Source: Odobenus rosmarus divergens (taxonomy: Eukaryota; Chordata; Mammalia; Carnivora; Odobenidae). Taken from it: a stretch of DNA of 64,000 bases. Where the stretch lies: the NCBI RefSeq assembly GCF_000321225.1, contig NW_004450566.1, forward strand, positions 863,399 through 927,398, read 5' to 3'. A program made the translations under genes and the position numbers. Below are positions 59,891 to 64,000 of this stretch, piece by piece. Position 1 is the first letter of the stretch. Each line of letters starts with the position of its first letter. A model generated the notes under the pieces. That model was not told where the DNA came from, ran no database searches, and saw only the letters and a program-made list of their open reading frames with translations.

Positions 59891-61055
59891 AAGTAAGTTG
59901 GTGTATACAGAGCCTTTCTATAAGTAGTCTTCCTCTGGCCTTAGCAGTGCAGTAAAATCTCAGTGAATTTACTAAAAATTCTAGCTATCCACAGGAGCGC
60001 AGACTTCTGAATTATACTGAGGCTTCCTCATGAACTGGCTGGTTAGTGTTCATGACCCACAAGCGAGGACCTAGACCAATTCCATTTCACTCAAAATTGC
60101 CGTAAGAGATTGAGGCCAGCTTAGTAAGCAAGCATACCCTTTGGATTCGGTAAACTCTGGATTCCATGATGGGTTGAGGTCCCCTGCACAAGTGATAGAA
60201 GTATAAAGACCTAGACCAGGCCTTGGAGCCTCTGGAGTTTCTGTGAACGGAGTTGTTAGTGGAGAGGGCAGAGATCCCTGTTCCTTAAGAGTAACCAGGG
60301 GCTCAGTCTATGGCATAGTGTTTCTTTATTATCTACACTAAGACGGTAGCCAGAGAGAGCAGGGAGTAGAATTATTTGTACATTTTTCAGTTACATGTGC
60401 TTTTTATATTTCCTCCTTACCATGAAAATAGAAAATTGTGTTTATATCCAGCATAGCAAGTAAAGTATTTTGATATAACTCCATCACTATAGCCAATCAT
60501 CATCAGAATCCTGGAATACAAATAATCTGATGCTAAGATATGTAATAATACCTTGCATGCTTTCACACATGCATCTTTTCATTTTATTTACAGAGATGTA
60601 TCAGAGGGCTTGGTCTATAGCAGGGTATTGAAACTGGTAGCCAGAATTTTTAATCTTCGAGGATTCTTCTCTTGTATTCACCATCTCTTTATTTATCTTT
60701 GTCTTTAATTTTTTATGTCAAAATTTATCCAGTATTTCTTTCTATGTACCTGGAATAGAAAGGGCTTCTTCCATCAGAATTCAGACTAATATTTTTAGGC
60801 ATGTGCAATGTATTGTAAATGTTTGAAAGCCTTTAAATGGGGAATGTATGTTCTACTTTGTCACAAAGCCCATTACCCTGTCTTCATACTGACCTGATAG
60901 ACTCATTCACATCACCTAGCACATACTTTGATTTGAATTTTAGATCCCAATCTACAAAGATAGACAAATATTATTTTCTGAAAATTCAATTAGTCATTTG
61001 AAAATTGGGTCCTTTTAATGTGTAAGTATATATGTAACAAATATATATATAATAC

Positions 61056-61073
61056 ACACACGCACACACACGC
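61056..61073. repeat. Short CA/CGCA simple repeat
   Basis: ACACACACGCACACACACGC following an ATATATAT stretch. Confidence 0.75.
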
Positions 61074-62669
61074 TTATAGCTGAGCTGCATCCTGGATGTG
61101 TGTAGCATTAGGAGTTTCTCCATTGGTCCAAAATACCTGCCTATAAAATGATAGCAATATTGGGATTGGTGATGTCTACTGCATACTCTTGCCTTATAGT
61201 GTAAGAAAGGTGATGTGGGCATAATCACAAGTATCAAGTGTCCCTGGGTTTTAGAACACACCAACTGGAGAGGACAAATATTCTTGAGGTATTGCAGGGC
61301 TGTCTTTTTAGGGAATATCTACGCTCTTTATTAACCTGGGTTGGCAATATCAGCACCAAAAATCTTCCTTTAAAAACCGACTGGAAAGTACTTTTGCAAA
61401 ATAATTTTGTGAGTCTATCCTAATATCTTAGGTAGTCTGGTTCCTTCCTTCTGACCCAATGAAAGTATGAAGAGACTGAGTTTGTCACCAGGAAAAAAGT
61501 GCCAGTGGATTTTAGGTGGTAGAAAGTGGTTATTTCCCTGACCCACTTTAAGGTCATCTTGTTTTAAACTATTTAAAGCCGTGATTCTCTCAATATCAAG
61601 GAGTTTCAGAATCACCTGAGAGGCTTACAGCTTTTCAGTCGATAGCCGTTCTTCCCTCTTCCTCCCACCGTTTCCCTTTTACAGGCTTCTGAGTGTTCAT
61701 TGTCTGCCTCCCTCCTCCCATACTGCCTGGACCAGGAATCACTGAGCTAAGGTGTTAAAGCTTGGCCGGTTACATTGCCCAGTGATTTGACATAACTTTG
61801 ATTGCCAGCAAACATTATGCATATTTTTAGTACAAAATGTTTAAATTATTGCACATTCCTATATATTTCACAAAAAGTTTCAACAGTTCACATTAGTGAT
61901 TATTTTTCCCTAGCAGTATTATAAAACTAAATTATCATCCATATGATATCTTACTGTAAACTTGAGTTTTTAATCGGTCAACCAAGTAATTAATCATTGT
62001 ATGGGATTTTAGCCATAAAGTGTCTACATCACTAAGAAACAGTGTACCCCCTTGCTGAATATTCAGAGATCCAAAAGGAAAGGTTAACTTCTTTTGACTA
62101 TTGAGTTTGAGGCTTCCCTTGCTTTCAAGAATCTTTTAATTATTGCAAGTGATTGGTGCTGAATTATTCTCAAATAATGTTCTTGTGGTGAGACAGGATT
62201 CCTAGCCTCACAAATTAGAATTGTTTTTTTCTCTAGTCCTTCTGACAGTCATATTCTTATACCTCTTCAAATATTTCCAAAGATTAAATGTGATGAATAG
62301 TGATGTACATATTTGCAATTAAAATCTTTGCACAGCACTCCAATTGATTTCCAATTGAACTAGTGATAAACCACATCTTCTCTGTGTATGTATAACCTCC
62401 ACATTCTCCTACGGACCAGTGTACTGAAGGTTTGTTTGCTATTCAAAATGGAAAGACAATCAACAGGAAATAAAAGCTTAACAAAGAACATTCCAGCTAG
62501 TGCTGATACTCTGAAGATAATTCTAGAATGCTCTGGGGAAGGGGTTAGGTCCAGTAACATGTATGTCGTTTGGAGAAGCTCTCCAGGATCCAGATATTTA
62601 AAAATCAATGGAAAGAGAAATTAATTATTTATTAATTTATTTAATTTATTAAACCATTTATTAATTTAT

Positions 62670-63000
62670 CAAACAACTACTGTGCTAAGTGATTTATATA
62701 GGGTTTCATTTCATCCTCTTAAGAGTTAACAAATTTTGTGGGGCTCCTGGCTGTCTCAGTTGGAAGACTACATGACTCTTGATTTGGGGCTATGAGTTTG
62801 AGCCCCACATTGGGTGTAGAGATTACTAAAAAAATAAACTTAAAAAATTTTAAAGAGTTGCTTGCCTATTTTGCAACTGGGTAAGAGGGTACGAGGACCA
62901 ATTTATAAATGAGAAGAATAGGCTCAGAGAGATTAAATAATTTACCCTGGGCCACACGGATAGCAAGGTTTTATTTGATTCTAATGTTCTTTTCAGTAGG
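62670..63000 (-). repeat. MIR SINE, antisense, split by a SINE
   Basis: ACTGTGCTAAGTGATTTATA and TTTCATCCTCTTAAGAG before the SINE at 62740-62855, and AGGCTCAGAGAGATTAAATA, GGGCCACACGGATAGC after it, together form one reversed MIR. Confidence 0.8.
62740..62855 (+). mobile_element. Short CAN-SINE inside a MIR
   Basis: GGGGCTCCTGGCTGTCTCAG head, GAGTTTGAGCCCCACATTGG B-box, GTGTAGAGATTACTA end and A-rich tail. Confidence 0.87.
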
Positions 63001-63484
63001 CTGGTCTTAGAAAATCTTCCACTCAGTAGTTTATATCTAGGTAGTTTAATTGAGAGGTGAATGTGTATCTAAATTCAAAAAAGCACTAGAAATCAATATT
63101 ATGTTTTCTGTTGTTATATTCAGTATCTTAATATGGCTGAAATTCTCTGATGAATGAAGTTTCCTGCTTGTGTGAAAGAGTATTGTACACTGGAATTGGA
63201 AAATAACAGTTTTTTTTGACAGTTTCTTTAGACATTTAAGTAGGCAGCAGAGAAGGCATAAATTAGCCATTTTGGAGTATGAAATTTTTAAGTTGTAGAT
63301 TAAATAGTATATAACCGAGAAGTCCCTTAGGTAGGAAATACAGAATTTTTTACTTAGATAAGCAGCAGCGTTCATCAATTCAAATGATCAATTTACATCA
63401 ATTTCAAAAGAAGCTAAAAAATCCATTCTTCTGTTTCACTGAATTATTTCCTAGGGCAAAGTGGGAAAATGCAATGAAAGGTAC

Positions 63485-63645
63485 TGTTATTATTCCTGTT
63501 TTATAGACAAGGAAACTGAGGCGCAGAGCAGTTCAGGTATTTGCTCAGGTTCACACAACTGGTAGCAGAGCTGGAATTCAAACTCAGATGTCTGCCTACA
63601 GAGCCATTCTCCTAATCACTAGACAACACTACCTCTTTAATATTT
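63485..63645 (-). repeat. MIR SINE, antisense
   Basis: TTTTATAGACAAGGAAACTG, CACACAACTGGTAGCAGAG and GGAATTCAAACTCAGATGTC: reversed MIR, well preserved. Confidence 0.93.
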
Positions 63646-63656
63646 GAAAAGATTAA

Positions 63657-63823
63657 GGGGCGCCTGGGTGGCTCAGTCGGTTAAAGCGTCTGTCTTCAGC
63701 TCAGGTCATGATCTCAGCGTCCTGGGATCGAGCCCTGCATCGGGCTCCCTGCTCAGCGGGGAGTCTGCTTCATCCTCTCCCTCTGTGCTCTCTCTCACTT
63801 TCGTTCTCTCTTAAAAAAAAAAA
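63657..63823 (+). mobile_element. CAN-SINE
   Basis: GGGGCGCCTGGGTGGCTCAG head and CT-rich/A-tail, lacking the AATAAATAAA block. Target duplication AAAAGATTAA at 63647-63656 and 63824-63833. Confidence 0.95.
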
Positions 63824-64000
63824 AAAAGATTAAATTTGTGGTCAGCAGACATTTGTGAATTTGTTTTGCTTATATGGTTTCTGGAATGACATTTGACTTC
63901 ACCTCACATTTTCATTTTGATTATTTGAAAATCAGCTTGCACAGGCAACTTTGTTATAATTCTTATTATTTAAGGCTTATTAAGAACATGCTTCAGTGGG

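Larger units (their letters stand above)
49700..64000 (+). other. CAST: CAST intron after exon 1z, running off the window
   Basis: Starts at GTCAGT and has no matching acceptor for exon 2 in the window. The exon 1u promoter lies within it. No recognisable element at 51.3-51.6, 52.6-53.2, 56.4-57.6 and 59.9-62.6 kb apart from unique-looking sequence. Confidence 0.75.

Noticed and set aside
1..64000. CRISPR arrays, operons, phage or bacterial elements
   Set aside because: The repeats are dispersed SINEs with target duplications, not regularly spaced arrays, and the whole window has the composition and splice-site structure of mammalian DNA.

Overview
This is a window of nuclear DNA from a placental mammal, almost certainly a carnivore. 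It is AT-rich, intron-like DNA with two CpG islands and very dense interspersed repeats. About 31 copies are tRNA-Lys-type CAN-SINEs, with the head GGCGCCTGGGTGGCTCAG and a (CT)n/AATAAA tail, a family specific to Carnivora. Older MIR, L2, L1M, MaLR LTR and hAT/MER5 elements surround them. The young SINE variants and one L1 3' end look caniform (bear, seal or mustelid type rather than cat), but the species cannot be fixed from memory.

One gene is recognisable: the 5' end of calpastatin (CAST) on the + strand, the specific endogenous inhibitor of the calpain proteases. The window holds its alternative first exons and the N-terminal XL-region exons, not the calpain-inhibitory repeats, which must lie to the right. 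CpG island 1 (about 16.43-17.6 kb) carries two alternative first coding exons: 1xa (16858-16932, MSQPGQKPAASPRP...) and 1xb (17580-17609, MAFASWWYKT). Either can splice in frame to exon 1y (29314-29376) and then exon 1z (49628-49699), because every junction is phase 0. CpG island 2 (about 55.8-56.37 kb) most likely holds the downstream promoter and the non-coding first exon 1u, with a candidate donor at 56210. That promoter would give the shorter form, whose start codon lies in the next exon beyond the window.

Layout: 1-1.6 kb is an old L1M 3' region continuing past the left edge. From 1.6 to 16.4 kb is upstream intergenic DNA with repeats, including a solo MLT1-type LTR with a perfect target duplication and a second MaLR LTR. 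At 16.4-17.6 kb are CpG island 1 and exons 1xa/1xb. From 17.6 to 29.3 kb is intron, then exon 1y. From 29.4 to 49.6 kb is a 20-kb intron with a SINE-free stretch (34.6-41.3 kb), two microsatellites and L1M remnants. A recent truncated L1 sits about 390 bp before exon 1z. From 49.7 to 55.8 kb is intron. CpG island 2 follows, and from 56.4 kb to the end is intron with clustered SINEs.

I found no complete gene, no convincing RNA gene, and nothing that looks like a new biological system. The points of real interest are the stacked alternative promoters of CAST, small structural features in the second CpG island, and some informative repeat insertions.
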